In this document: in pieces, positions 43,498 through 52,949 of the stretch
How the letters are laid out: each line of letters begins with the position of its first letter
Position numbering within the stretch: the first letter of the stretch is position 1
Source: Streptomyces sp. JH14
GTDB lineage: Bacteria; Actinomycetota; Actinomycetes; Streptomycetales; Streptomycetaceae
Direction of reading: 5' to 3'
DNA: 64,000 bases
Assembly: GCF_029428675.1 (NCBI RefSeq)
Contig: NZ_JAJNEL010000001.1
Span: 496,001 to 560,000, forward strand
Notes under the pieces: generated by a model
Databases searched by the model: none
What the model was told of the DNA's origin: nothing
The model's input: only the letters and a program-made list of their open reading frames with translations
Position numbers and translations under genes: made by a program

Positions 43498-44550
43498 ATG
43501 GCCCTGAACAGGCTCGGCCTGGTGGTGCACGAAGGACGCCCTGCCGCCGTCACTGCCGCCCACGCCGTCCACGTCTGGTGCGACCGGCACCGTATCCCCT
43601 GTACCGACATCGACGTCTGGCGTCGGGGAATGCCGCGGCACGGCGGCAAGGAGGAGGCCGAGGCCGCGGGGCACCCCGACGGGATCGTCACCCTCGGCGG
43701 GGACGGCACATTCCTGCGGGGGGCCCGGATCGCCGCCAAGGACGGCGCTTGGGTCCTCGGCATCGACCTGGGCCGCGTCGGCTTCCTCACCGAGGTTCCG
43801 GTCAACGACGTGCTGAAGGCGCTGGACGCCGTGCTCCGGGACGATGTCAGCGTGGAGGAACGCCTGACCCTCACCCTTCGTACGTCACGCACCCTGGAGA
43901 TCCCCGAGGGCATCGATGCCCTTCTGCGCTACGGGCGTGGGCCCGCCCTGCCGCCGCCGACGCTGCTTCGTGAGGACACCGGCTGGGGCGTGGCTCTGGA
44001 CGTCACCGCGCTCAATGACATCGTTCTGGAGAAGCTCGCCCGGGACCGGCAGATCAGCGTCGCCGTCTACATCGCAGGACATCTGCTGGCGTCGTACTCG
44101 GCGGACGCCGCGATCGTGGCGACGGCGACCGGCTCCACCGCATACAGCTTCGCGGCGGGCGGGCCCGTGCTCTCACCAGGGGTGGAAGCCGTGGTCTTCA
44201 CCCCGGTCGCCCCGCACATGGCCTTCAACCGTACGGTGGTGGCCGCGGCGAACGAGCCCGTCGCCGCGCGGGTCCTGCCGCACTCGGGACAGGTCGCCGT
44301 GAGCATCGACGGCGAACTGCGGGGAGTACTCGATCCGGGCGACTGGATCGGTGTGTACCCGTCACCGTGCCGGATACATCTGATCCGGCTCGGCCCCGCC
44401 GACTTCTTCCAGCGGCTGCGCAACCGTTTCCGGCTCGCCGACGCTCCTGCCACGGTGCCCGACGGTGCGGCTTCGCCGCTGTTCGCGGCACCCAACGCGG
44501 ATGTGCCCGAGGATCTTGTCGGGATGCGGCTGCCTCCTCCGGTGGACTGA
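43498..44550 (+). CDS. NAD(+)/NADH kinase
   Basis: A 350-aa kinase that makes NADP from NAD. The phosphate-binding GGDGTFLRGAR is at residues 67-77, GIDLGRVGFLTEV near 93, ALNDIVLEKL near 170 and ATGSTAYSFAAGGPVLSP near 205, all diagnostic of PpnK. Length is slightly above the usual 300 aa because of an inserted ALLRYGRGPALPPP stretch and a Pro-rich tail. Streptomyces has more than one NAD kinase, and which paralogue this is cannot be told. It stands alone on its strand. Confidence 0.9.
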   Translation: MALNRLGLVVHEGRPAAVTAAHAVHVWCDRHRIPCTDIDVWRRGMPRHGGKEEAEAAGHPDGIVTLGGDGTFLRGARIAAKDGAWVLGIDLGRVGFLTEVPVNDVLKALDAVLRDDVSVEERLTLTLRTSRTLEIPEGIDALLRYGRGPALPPPTLLREDTGWGVALDVTALNDIVLEKLARDRQISVAVYIAGHLLASYSADAAIVATATGSTAYSFAAGGPVLSPGVEAVVFTPVAPHMAFNRTVVAAANEPVAARVLPHSGQVAVSIDGELRGVLDPGDWIGVYPSPCRIHLIRLGPADFFQRLRNRFRLADAPATVPDGAASPLFAAPNADVPEDLVGMRLPPPVD

Positions 44551-44606
44551 TACCGGGCGGGAACTGAACCGTTCGGACTCCTGTCGTCTGCCCTGAGCGC
44601 CGGAGA

Positions 44607-46412
44607 TCAGCCGGCCACCGAGGCGAGTTGGGTGTCCCGGCGGATCAGGGCGGCGTAGCGGCCGTCCAGCTGGAGGAGGTCTTCGTGGGTGCCGCGCTCG
44701 GCGGTCCGGCCGCCGTCCAGGACGACGATCTGGTCCGCGTCGCGCACGGTGGAGAGACGGTGCGCGATGGTGATCGTGGTGCGCCCGGCCGACAGTGCGT
44801 CGATCGCTTCCTGCACGGCGAATTCGGTGCGGGTGTCAAGTGCGCTCGTCGCCTCGTCGAGGATCAGGACGGGCGGGTCTCGCAGAATCGTACGGGCGAT
44901 GGCCAGGCGCTGCTTCTCACCGCCGGAGAAGCGGTAGCCGCGCTCGCCGACCAGGGTGTCGTAGCCGTCGGGCAGCGAGGCGATGTGGTCGTGGATCTGT
45001 GCCGCGCGGGCAGCTTCCTCGATCTCGGCGTCGGTCGCGTCGGGCTTGGCGAAGCGCAGGTTCTCGGCGACCGAGGCATGGAAGAGGTACGTCTCCTGGG
45101 AGACCACGCCCACGGCCCGGGCCAGGGTGTCGAAGTCCAGGTCACGCACGTCGACGCCGTCGAGCGTGACCCTGCCGCCGGTGACGTCGTACAGCCGCGG
45201 CACCAGGTAGCTGAGCGTGGACTTGCCGGAGCCCGTGGGTCCGACGACGGCCAGGCTGCCTCCGGCCGGCACGGTGACATCGATGCCGGTGAGGGTCGGG
45301 CCGCTCTGCTCGTCGTAGCTGAAGTCGACGTCCTCGAAGCGGATCTCGCCGCGGATCTTCTCCAGCCGGACGGGGGTCTCGGGTTCGGTGATGTCCACCG
45401 TGAGGTCGAGGTACTCGAAGATCCGCTGGAAGAGCGCGAGGGATGTCTGCATCTGCACTCCGGTGGAGAGCAGGCTCACGGCCGGCCGGAAAAGGCCCTG
45501 CTGGAGCGAGACGAAGGCGACGAGCGTGCCGATGGAGACGGCCGGTCCACCGGTCTGCAGGGCGAGGCCCGCGGCCCAGTAGATGACGGCGGGCATGGCG
45601 GCCATGACGATGCCGATCGTCGACATCCGCCAGCGCCCGGCCATGCTGGAGCGCACTTCGAGGTCGACCAGGCGCTCGGACTCCTCGGCGAAGCCCTTGG
45701 TGAGCGAGTCCGCCCGGCCCATGGTCCGTCCGAGCAGGATGCCGCTGACGGAGAGCGACTCGGTGACCGTCGCCGCCATCGCGGCCATTTGCTTCTGGCG
45801 CTGCGTGGTGATCTTCTTGCGCTCCCGGCCGACCCGGCGGCTGATCCAGACGAAGACCGGCAGCAGTACGAGCGAGACCAGGGTGAGCCGCCAGTCGAGC
45901 GCCAGCATGGCCACGACGGTGGCGATGACCGCGGTGAGGTTGGAGACCAGCGAGGTGGCGGTGGAGGTGACGGTCGCCTGCATGCCGCCGATGTCGTTGG
46001 CGATACGGGACTGCACCTCGCCCGTGCGCGTCCTCGTGAAGAAGGCCAGCGGCATCCGCTGCAGCTGGGCGTAGACCGCCGTGCGCAGGTCGTGCATGAC
46101 GCGCTGGCCGACCGTGGTGGAGATCAGGGTCTGCAGGACGCCGAAGACACTGTTCATCACGGCGGTGGCGATCATGCCGAGCGCGAGCAGCGACAGCAGT
46201 CCCGTACGACCCTGGGGAAGGGCCGTGTCGAGAATCTCGCGCAGCAGGAACGGCGAGGCCACCGACACCAGCGACGAGGCGCCGACGAGCACTCCGACCA
46301 GCGCGAGCCTGCCGCGGTACGGCTGGAAGAGGCGGAGGATGCGGCGCAGCTCGGCAGGCGGCAGTGCGCCATCCCTGGGCGGGGGCGTCCATGTGGGTTC
46401 GTCGGGCTTCAT
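44607..46412 (-). CDS. ABC multidrug exporter, half-transporter with fused ATPase
   Basis: A 601-aa type IV exporter. Six transmembrane helices cover about residues 30-320, then an ATPase with Walker A GPTGSGKST near 395, Q-loop VVSQETYLFH, signature RFSGGEKQRLAIARTIL near 505, Walker B VLILDEATSALD and H-loop TIAHRLSTV. All motifs are intact, so it can work as a homodimer. The start at 46412 is chosen for GAAGGAG 3 bases upstream; an in-frame ATG 18 bases earlier lacks one. Divergent from a MarR gene with a strong palindrome between them, so it is probably induced by its substrate. Confidence 0.92.
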   Translation of the reverse strand: MKPDEPTWTPPPRDGALPPAELRRILRLFQPYRGRLALVGVLVGASSLVSVASPFLLREILDTALPQGRTGLLSLLALGMIATAVMNSVFGVLQTLISTTVGQRVMHDLRTAVYAQLQRMPLAFFTRTRTGEVQSRIANDIGGMQATVTSTATSLVSNLTAVIATVVAMLALDWRLTLVSLVLLPVFVWISRRVGRERKKITTQRQKQMAAMAATVTESLSVSGILLGRTMGRADSLTKGFAEESERLVDLEVRSSMAGRWRMSTIGIVMAAMPAVIYWAAGLALQTGGPAVSIGTLVAFVSLQQGLFRPAVSLLSTGVQMQTSLALFQRIFEYLDLTVDITEPETPVRLEKIRGEIRFEDVDFSYDEQSGPTLTGIDVTVPAGGSLAVVGPTGSGKSTLSYLVPRLYDVTGGRVTLDGVDVRDLDFDTLARAVGVVSQETYLFHASVAENLRFAKPDATDAEIEEAARAAQIHDHIASLPDGYDTLVGERGYRFSGGEKQRLAIARTILRDPPVLILDEATSALDTRTEFAVQEAIDALSAGRTTITIAHRLSTVRDADQIVVLDGGRTAERGTHEDLLQLDGRYAALIRRDTQLASVAG

Positions 46413-46479
46413 GGGCTCCTTCGACATGCATGAGGGAAGTGAGACAGCCGCGGACGGCAGTCGAGCTTTTGAGAGCATA

Positions 46480-46508
46480 GCTCATTGTTACCTATACTCA
46501 CAATGAGC
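46480..46508. promoter_or_regulatory. MarR operator in the ABC exporter/MarR divergent promoter
   Basis: GCTCATTGT (46480-46488) and ACAATGAGC (46500-46508) are perfect 9-bp arms around TACCTATACTC, which resembles a -10 element. It lies 22 bases upstream of marR. Confidence 0.7.
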
Positions 46509-46530
46509 GCAGTCCTGATATTGTTCCCTC

Positions 46531-46974
46531 ATGGATTCCCCCGACTCCGACGGCCTGCTGGCCGAGCAGTTGCTGCGGCTCACCCGCCGGCTCCAGCGCA
46601 TTCAGAGCCGCCAGCTGGAGCCGATCGGCATCACCCCCGCACAGTTCAGGCTGCTGCGCACGGTCGCCCACTACGACGGACCGCCCCGGATGGCGGATCT
46701 CGCGCAGCGTCTGGATGTCGTCCCGCGCGCCGTGACGAGCCTGGTCGACGCGCTGGAGGCGAGCGGCCGGGTGCGCCGCACCCCGGATCCGGACAGCCGT
46801 CGGGTGGTGCGGATCGAGCTCACCGACGAGGGCCGTGCCACGCTCCGGTCGCTGCGCGACGCGCGCCGGGCGGCCGCAGAGGAGATCCTGGCTCCGTTGA
46901 CCGCCGACCAGCGCGAGGTGCTCGGCGGGCTGCTGTCCGCCCTGGTCGCCGGGATACCGGAGCGCCGCTGCTAA
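46531..46974 (+). CDS. MarR-family transcriptional regulator
   Basis: A 147-aa winged-helix regulator. The DNA-binding region covers residues about 35-100 (ITPAQFRLLRTVAHYDGPPR, MADLAQRLDVVPRAVTSLVD, RTPDPDSRRVVRIELTDEG). Flanking helices form the dimer. Family members usually repress a divergent efflux gene and release DNA on binding a phenolic or toxic ligand. The divergent exporter and the palindrome fit that pattern. Confidence 0.9.
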   Translation: MDSPDSDGLLAEQLLRLTRRLQRIQSRQLEPIGITPAQFRLLRTVAHYDGPPRMADLAQRLDVVPRAVTSLVDALEASGRVRRTPDPDSRRVVRIELTDEGRATLRSLRDARRAAAEEILAPLTADQREVLGGLLSALVAGIPERRC

Positions 46975-47071
46975 GGGCCCTGCCCGATAGTCGTACCGAT
47001 CGTGAGCGGTGCGGATCTTCGCTGATAGAAAGGGGGGAGAACCGCACCGATCCGCTGAGGAGACCGTCGCC

Positions 47072-49996
47072 ATGCCGCTACTGGAGCCGAAGCCGGAAGC
47101 CCTCCGCCCCGCCGTGCCGCGCACCGCGTCCCACGACCGGGTCCCCGACAACCGGGCGGCCGGCACACCCGAACGGCTGCGCGAGGAGCTGACCGCGCTG
47201 CTCGGGCCGGAGAAGGTGCTGTGGAAAGTCTCCGACCTGGTGAAGTACGCCTCCGATGCCAGCCCCTACCGGTTCGTCCCGCAGGTGGTCGTGGTCCCCG
47301 AGGACATCGACGACATCTCGACGGTCCTGTCGTACGCGCACGGCAAGGGCCGCGAGGTCGTCTTCCGGGCCGCCGGCACCAGCCTGAACGGCCAGGCGCA
47401 GGGCGAGGACATACTCGTGGACGTCCGCAGCCACTGGACGGGCATCGAGGTCCTGAACGACGGCGCGCAGGCGCGCATCCGCCCCGGGACGACGGTCATG
47501 CGCGCCAATGCCACCCTCGCCAGGTACGGCAGGCTGCTGGGCCCCGACCCGGCCAGCGCCATCGCGTGCACGATCGGCGGGGTCGTCGCCAACAACGCCT
47601 CGGGAATGACCGCGGGCACCACCCGGAATTCGTACCGCACCGTCTCCTCGCTCACCTTCGTGCTGCCGAGCGGCACGGTCGTCGACACCGCCGACCCGGC
47701 GGCGGACGAACTGCTGGCGCATGCCGAACCGCACCTGTGCGAGGGGCTGATGGCCCTGAAGGCGGAGATCGAGGCGGACGCGGAGCTCACCGCCCGTATC
47801 CGCGCCAAGTACGAGATCAAGAACACCAACGGGTATCGGCTCGACGCCTTCCTGGACGGCTCGACCCCGGTCCAGATCCTGCGCGGGCTGATGGTCGGCT
47901 CGGAGGGCACCTTCGGCTTCATCTCCGAGGTCGTCTTCGACACCCTGCCACTGGACCGGAAGGTCTCCAGCGCGCTGCTCTTCTTCCCCTCGCTGACCGC
48001 CGCGGCGGCTGCCGTTCCCCGGTTCAACGAGGCGGGGGCGATCGCCGTCGAGCTGATGGACGGCAATACGCTGCGCGCATCCGTGAGCGTGCAGGGCGTG
48101 CCCGCGGACTGGGCCGAGCTGCCCAGGGAGACCGCGGCGCTGCTGGTGGAGTTCCGGGCTCCGGACGAGCCGGGGCAGGAGGCGTACGAACGGGCGGCTG
48201 CCGCGGTCGTCAAGGGGCTGGACCTGGTCACGCCGGTCGCCTCGATCACCAATGAGTTCACCCGCGAGGCCAAGGTCATCTCCGGTTACTGGAAGGCCCG
48301 CAAGGCCTTCGTCACCGCGGTCGGCGGCTCCCGCCCGTCGGGCACGACGCTGATCACGGAGGACTTCGCGGTCCCGCCGTCCCTGCTCGCCGACGCCTGC
48401 GAGGCCCTTCTCCGGCTGCAGGGGGAACACGGATTCGACGCCGCCGTCGCGGGCCACGCCGCACACGGCAATCTGCACTTCCTGCTCGCCTTCGACGCGG
48501 CGAAGCCGTCCGACGTCGACCGGTACGCCGCATTCATGGACGACTTCTGCCGGCTGACCGTGGAGCGCTTCGACGGCTCGCTCAAGGCGGAGCACGCCAC
48601 CGGGCGCAACATCGCACCGTTCCTGGAACTGGAGTGGGGCCCCAAGGCGACGGAGCTGATGTGGCGTACGAAGCAGATCATCGACCCCGACGGGGTGCTG
48701 GCTCCGCGGATCGTCCTCGACCGCGATCCGAAGGCCCATCTGCGCGGTCTGAAGACCATCCCCGAGGTCGAGGCGATCGGTGACCCGTGCATCGAATGCG
48801 GTTTCTGTGAACCGACCTGTCCCAGTGAGGACTTGACCACGACGCCTCGCCAGCGGATCGTGCTGCGGCGGGAGATGATGCGCCAGCCGGACGGTTCGCC
48901 GGTGGAGTCCGCCCTGCTCGACGCGTACGGGTACGACGCCGTCGACACCTGCGCGGGCGACTCCACCTGCAAACTCGCCTGCCCGGTCGGCATCGACACC
49001 GGCGCCATGATGAAGGACTTCCGCCACCGGCGCCACTCGCCGCGGGAGGAGCGGATCGCGGCAGTCACCGCGAAGAACTTCAAGGCGGTGGAGGTCTCGG
49101 CGCGGCTGGCGGTCGCCGCGGCGGACAAGATCGGCGACCGGCTGCTGGAGACCGTCACCGGGCTCGCCCGCAAGGCCGTACGCCCCGATCTGGTGCCCGA
49201 GTGGCTGCCGGAGATCCCGGGCGCCGCGGCCCGGCAGCTGCCCCCTACCTCGCGGAAGGGTGCGAGCGCCGTGTACTACCCGGCGTGCGTGAACCGCATC
49301 TTCGGCGGCCCGGAGGGCCACCGCGGTCCTTCGCTGCCGCAGGCCGTCGTCGCCGTCTCGGCCCGCGCCGGAAAGCCGGTATGGATCCCGGAGGACGTGG
49401 CGGGAACCTGCTGCGCGACGATCTGGCACTCCAAGGGGTACGACGCGGGCAATGCGGTGATGGCCAACCGCATCGTGGAGGCCGCGTGGGGCTGGACGGC
49501 GGGCGGCAAACTGCCGCTGGTCGTCGACGCGTCGTCGTGCACGCTGGGGATCGCCCATGAGGTGGTGCCCTATCTGACCGACGACAACCGGGAGTTGCAC
49601 CGGGAACTGACCATCGTCGACTCCCTCGTGTGGGCTGCCGACGAGCTGCTGCCGGAGCTGACGGTCCTGCGGAAGACCGGTTCGGCGGTACTGCACCCGA
49701 CATGCTCGATGCAGCATCTGGGGGACGTGGAGCAGTTGCGTGCGGTCGCCGAGGCGTGTGCGGAGGAGGTCGTCATCCCGGACGACGCCGGATGCTGCGC
49801 GTTCGCGGGCGACCGCGGAATGCTGCACAAGGAGTTGACGGCGTCGGCGACGGCGAAGGAGGCCGCCGAGGTGAACTCCCGGGAGTACGACGCATATCTC
49901 TCCGCCAACCGGATGTGCGAGATCGGCATGGACCGGGCCACGGGGCGCTCGTACTACTCGGTCCTGATGGAGCTCGAACGGGCGACGCGGCCCTGA
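47072..49996 (+). CDS. D-lactate dehydrogenase-type FAD and iron-sulfur oxidoreductase
   Basis: A 974-aa fusion. The FAD-binding PCMH domain spans about 70-290 (VFRAAGTSLNGQAQGEDIL, IGGVVANNASGM), the FAD-oxidase C domain about 290-555 (AGHAAHGNLHFLL), then two Fe-S motifs CIECGFCEPTCP near 573 and CAGDSTCKLACP near 627, and cysteine-rich CCG modules (EDVAGTCCATIWHSKGY, PTCSMQHLG, DDAGCCAFAGDRG). This layout is that of quinone-linked D-lactate dehydrogenases (GlcD-GlpC type). Glycolate or D-2-hydroxyglutarate are alternative substrates. The ATG at 47072 has GAGGAG upstream. Confidence 0.88.
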   Translation: MPLLEPKPEALRPAVPRTASHDRVPDNRAAGTPERLREELTALLGPEKVLWKVSDLVKYASDASPYRFVPQVVVVPEDIDDISTVLSYAHGKGREVVFRAAGTSLNGQAQGEDILVDVRSHWTGIEVLNDGAQARIRPGTTVMRANATLARYGRLLGPDPASAIACTIGGVVANNASGMTAGTTRNSYRTVSSLTFVLPSGTVVDTADPAADELLAHAEPHLCEGLMALKAEIEADAELTARIRAKYEIKNTNGYRLDAFLDGSTPVQILRGLMVGSEGTFGFISEVVFDTLPLDRKVSSALLFFPSLTAAAAAVPRFNEAGAIAVELMDGNTLRASVSVQGVPADWAELPRETAALLVEFRAPDEPGQEAYERAAAAVVKGLDLVTPVASITNEFTREAKVISGYWKARKAFVTAVGGSRPSGTTLITEDFAVPPSLLADACEALLRLQGEHGFDAAVAGHAAHGNLHFLLAFDAAKPSDVDRYAAFMDDFCRLTVERFDGSLKAEHATGRNIAPFLELEWGPKATELMWRTKQIIDPDGVLAPRIVLDRDPKAHLRGLKTIPEVEAIGDPCIECGFCEPTCPSEDLTTTPRQRIVLRREMMRQPDGSPVESALLDAYGYDAVDTCAGDSTCKLACPVGIDTGAMMKDFRHRRHSPREERIAAVTAKNFKAVEVSARLAVAAADKIGDRLLETVTGLARKAVRPDLVPEWLPEIPGAAARQLPPTSRKGASAVYYPACVNRIFGGPEGHRGPSLPQAVVAVSARAGKPVWIPEDVAGTCCATIWHSKGYDAGNAVMANRIVEAAWGWTAGGKLPLVVDASSCTLGIAHEVVPYLTDDNRELHRELTIVDSLVWAADELLPELTVLRKTGSAVLHPTCSMQHLGDVEQLRAVAEACAEEVVIPDDAGCCAFAGDRGMLHKELTASATAKEAAEVNSREYDAYLSANRMCEIGMDRATGRSYYSVLMELERATRP

Positions 49997-50001
49997 CGCG
50001 T

Positions 50002-50047
50002 CCCCCGCCCGGCCGCGCACATGCGGATGTCCGCGGCCGGGCGGGGG
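50002..50047. terminator. Perfect 16-bp hairpin terminator
   Basis: CCCCCGCCCGGCCGCG (50002-50017) pairs exactly with CGCGGCCGGGCGGGGG (50032-50047). It separates the convergent dehydrogenase and L,D-transpeptidase genes and probably serves both. Confidence 0.85.
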
Positions 50048-50053
50048 GAGCGG

Positions 50054-50791
50054 TCACGCTGCGCGGAGCGTCGCCTTGTCGCCCATCACCACGACCGGGT
50101 GCTGCTTCGGGTCGAGCGTGCGCAGCAGCGTCAGTATGGCGGACTTGGACAGGCTCACACAGGCCGAGGTACCACTGCCGTGGTCCATGTGCAGCCAGAT
50201 GCTGCCGCCCTTCGACTGTCCCAGCGGGCGCGTCGGGTCGTTGGGCGCAGTGCCCTTGACACGGTTGTAGTCGATCGCGATGACGTAGTCGAAGTCGTGC
50301 CAGTACGGCTTCGACCAGTAGCGCGGGGCCTGGATCGACGCCGATCGGGTGTACGGGAGGAGGGCACCCGGGTCGGCAAGGGCACCGCCTGCGTCGGTGA
50401 GCGTGAACACGCCGACCGGACTGCGCTTGTCGTCCTCGTGATGGTCGGTGGTCCAGCCCTTCCTGCCGTTGTGGGCCTTCCACCTGGCGGTGGTGTCCCA
50501 GGTGGCGCCGTGCTTCGTGTACAGCACCCCGGTGGAGTCGGCCGAGTTCTCGCCCTCGCCGTAGACCGCGACGACCTGACGCGCGTTCTCGGGTATCTGC
50601 GCGTACAGCCGGTCGCCCACGTCGGGAATGCGCTTCAGGTCGGCGGCCGGTTCCTTCCGGTTCGCCGCACTGCCGGCACGCGTATCGTCCTTCTGCCCGC
50701 CCTGCGCGCCGCCGCAGGCCGTCACGGGCGTGAGCATGAGACCACAGGCCGCCGCCGCGACAGCCATTCGTACCCGACCGGTTATTCGCAT
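50054..50791 (-). CDS. L,D-transpeptidase (YkuD) lipoprotein
   Basis: A 245-aa exported protein. A signal peptide ends in the lipobox LTPVTAC (Cys near 26), so it is membrane-anchored. The YkuD domain occupies about 70-245, with SPVGVFTLTDAGG and the active-site block IWLHMDHGSGTSACVSLSKS, which holds the catalytic His and Cys. Such enzymes make 3-3 cross-links in peptidoglycan or attach proteins; some in this subgroup are atypical, because the usual SHGC reads SGTSAC. It stands alone. Confidence 0.85.
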   Translation of the reverse strand: MRITGRVRMAVAAAACGLMLTPVTACGGAQGGQKDDTRAGSAANRKEPAADLKRIPDVGDRLYAQIPENARQVVAVYGEGENSADSTGVLYTKHGATWDTTARWKAHNGRKGWTTDHHEDDKRSPVGVFTLTDAGGALADPGALLPYTRSASIQAPRYWSKPYWHDFDYVIAIDYNRVKGTAPNDPTRPLGQSKGGSIWLHMDHGSGTSACVSLSKSAILTLLRTLDPKQHPVVVMGDKATLRAA

Positions 50792-50990
50792 CCGTCCATG
50801 CTCGCACCACCCGGCCGGGCGGCGGGCTCACCGCCTGTGACCTGCCGCGGATACGCGCCGAATCTTTACCGCCGAGCGAAAAACCGTTTGCCTCGGACCC
50901 CGGCAGGACGCGAACCTTGCACGGTTTGGTCCCCTCACCCGATCCTCGAGGTCTTCCTCAGACCTCCGCCCTTCCGAGCCTTGGGACATC

Positions 50991-52949
50991 ATGCACATTC
51001 GCGATCTTCCGTACGCAGATCCCGGCGATCCCGATGTCCGGTCAGGCCCGCGCTTCCTGCTCTGGCTCGGCCGCAACCAGATCCGCGGGCAGCTCACCTC
51101 CCTTGCCTGGGGCCTGCTGCACCAGTGCTCCATCGCCGGGCTGCCGTTGGCCGTCGGCTTCGCCGTGCAGGCGGTCGTCGACCGTTCGGGCAGCCGGCTC
51201 GCACTGTCCGGCGGGCTCATCGCCGTCCTCGGCGTGCTGATCGCGGTCGGCGACACCATGCTGCACCGGACCGCCGTGACCAACTGGATCACCGCGGCTG
51301 CCCGCGTCCAGCAGCTGCTGGCCCGTAAGACGGCGGAGCTCGGCGCCGCGCTGACCCGCCGGGTCGCCGCGGGCGAGGTCGTCGCGGTGTCCACCGGCGA
51401 CGTCGAGAAGATCGGCTGGTTCGTCGAGGCGTTCTCCCGCTTCGCCGCTGCCGCCGGGGCTCTCGTGCTGATCTGCGTCGGGCTCGTCCTGTACCTGCCG
51501 TCGCTCGGTGTCCTGGTGGCGCTCGCGGTGCCGCTGCTGGCACTGGCCGTGCTGCCGCTTCTCCCCCGCGCCACCCGGCGCGCCGACCTGCAGCGCGAGA
51601 AGGCCGGCAAGGCCACCGAGCTGGCGTCGGACACCGTGGCCGGTCTGCGGGTGCTGCGCGGCATCGGCGGTGAGGAGCTGTTCCTCGGCCGCTACCGGCG
51701 CGCCTCGCAGGAGGTCCGCAGGGCCGCGGTGCGCAGCGCGCAGATGTGGTCGCTGATCTCGGCGATCCAGGTGCTGCTGCCCGGCATGCTGCTCATCTCC
51801 CTGGTCGTGTACGGAGCAACGCTGGCCCGCGAGGGCCGGATCGAGGTCGGTCAGCTGGTCACCGTGTACAGCGCGGCGACACTGATGCTGTTCCCGCTGC
51901 GGCACTTCGAGGAGATCGCGATGGCGTACTCCTTCTCACGGCCGTCCGCGAAGCGGGCCGTCCGGGTGCTTTCGCTGCGCCGCACCGCCGAGCCGTCGAC
52001 GGTCGACGCGGTGCCGTCCGGTGATCTGTACGACCCGGTCACCGGGCTGATGGCTCCGTCGGGCCTGTTCACCGCGGTGGTCTGCGGCGATCCGGACGAG
52101 GCGGGGCGGCTGGCCGAACGGCTCGGCGGGCACGCCGGGACGGCCGCGGAGTCCTGTGCGCAGGGCGACGCCCCGGGCGTCGGCGCGAAGGCCGCCGGGG
52201 CGGACGACGGCTCCGAAGGCGCCTCGGGCTCCGGCCCGGCGGACGGCTCCCGCACGGCCGCACCGGGCAGAGCCCCCTCGGTCCTGCTCGGTGGCGTACC
52301 CCTGGACGAGCTTGCGCTGGAGGCCGCCCGGACCGCGGTGCTGGTCCAGGACAAGGACCCGGTGCTGCTCTCCGGGACGCTGCGGGAGCTGCTCGACGTG
52401 CCGTCCTCCGGTCGGGTGACCGCCGAGGACGCACTGTCGGCCGCCCAGTGCGGTGATGTCCTGGACGCGCTGACGCAGGCGTCGGCCGGCGCCGACGACC
52501 CGATGACCACCAGGATCACCGAGCGCGGGCGGTCGCTCTCCGGCGGCCAGCGGCAGCGGCTCGCGCTGGCCCGCTCCCTGGTCACCGACCCGGAGGCGCT
52601 GGTTCTGGACGAGCCGACGTCCGCCGTCGACTCGCACACCGAGGCCCGGGTGGCCGCCGGTATCAAGGCGCTGCGCACCGGTCGTACGACCGTGGTGTTC
52701 GCCTCGTCGCCGCTGCTCCTCGACCTCGCGGACCGGGTGGTGCTGGTCCACAGCGGCACGGTCGTCGCGGTCGGTGCGCACCGCGAACTGCTGCACACCG
52801 AACCGCGGTACCGCGCGGTCGTCACCCGCGAGACCGACGACGAGATCACGGACCGGACCGCGTCGGAAGAGACCACGACAGTCACGACCAGCACGATCGA
52901 CGCGATCGAGGAGATCAAGGCGATCGAAGAGATCGAGGAGAGGGCATGA
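50991..52949 (+). CDS. ABC exporter subunit A, ATPase without a Walker A
   Basis: A 652-aa half-exporter with six transmembrane helices at about 25-310 and an ATPase at about 340-620. The P-loop position reads VVCGDPDEAGRL near 363, without GxxGxGKS/T. The signature SLSGGQRQRLALARSL near 515 and Walker B ALVLDEPTSAVD are intact. An Ala/Gly-rich insertion (about 385-430) follows the missing P-loop. The C-terminus is a repetitive Ile/Glu stretch (AIEEIKAIEEIEE). The stop shares ATGA with subunit B, so the two are made together. Confidence 0.88.
   Translation: MHIRDLPYADPGDPDVRSGPRFLLWLGRNQIRGQLTSLAWGLLHQCSIAGLPLAVGFAVQAVVDRSGSRLALSGGLIAVLGVLIAVGDTMLHRTAVTNWITAAARVQQLLARKTAELGAALTRRVAAGEVVAVSTGDVEKIGWFVEAFSRFAAAAGALVLICVGLVLYLPSLGVLVALAVPLLALAVLPLLPRATRRADLQREKAGKATELASDTVAGLRVLRGIGGEELFLGRYRRASQEVRRAAVRSAQMWSLISAIQVLLPGMLLISLVVYGATLAREGRIEVGQLVTVYSAATLMLFPLRHFEEIAMAYSFSRPSAKRAVRVLSLRRTAEPSTVDAVPSGDLYDPVTGLMAPSGLFTAVVCGDPDEAGRLAERLGGHAGTAAESCAQGDAPGVGAKAAGADDGSEGASGSGPADGSRTAAPGRAPSVLLGGVPLDELALEAARTAVLVQDKDPVLLSGTLRELLDVPSSGRVTAEDALSAAQCGDVLDALTQASAGADDPMTTRITERGRSLSGGQRQRLALARSLVTDPEALVLDEPTSAVDSHTEARVAAGIKALRTGRTTVVFASSPLLLDLADRVVLVHSGTVVAVGAHRELLHTEPRYRAVVTRETDDEITDRTASEETTTVTTSTIDAIEEIKAIEEIEERA

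Noticed and set aside
47078..50020. A minus-strand frame of about 980 codons opposite the D-lactate dehydrogenase
   Set aside because: The opposite strand has full domain motifs and a ribosome site. This frame has only compositional residues.
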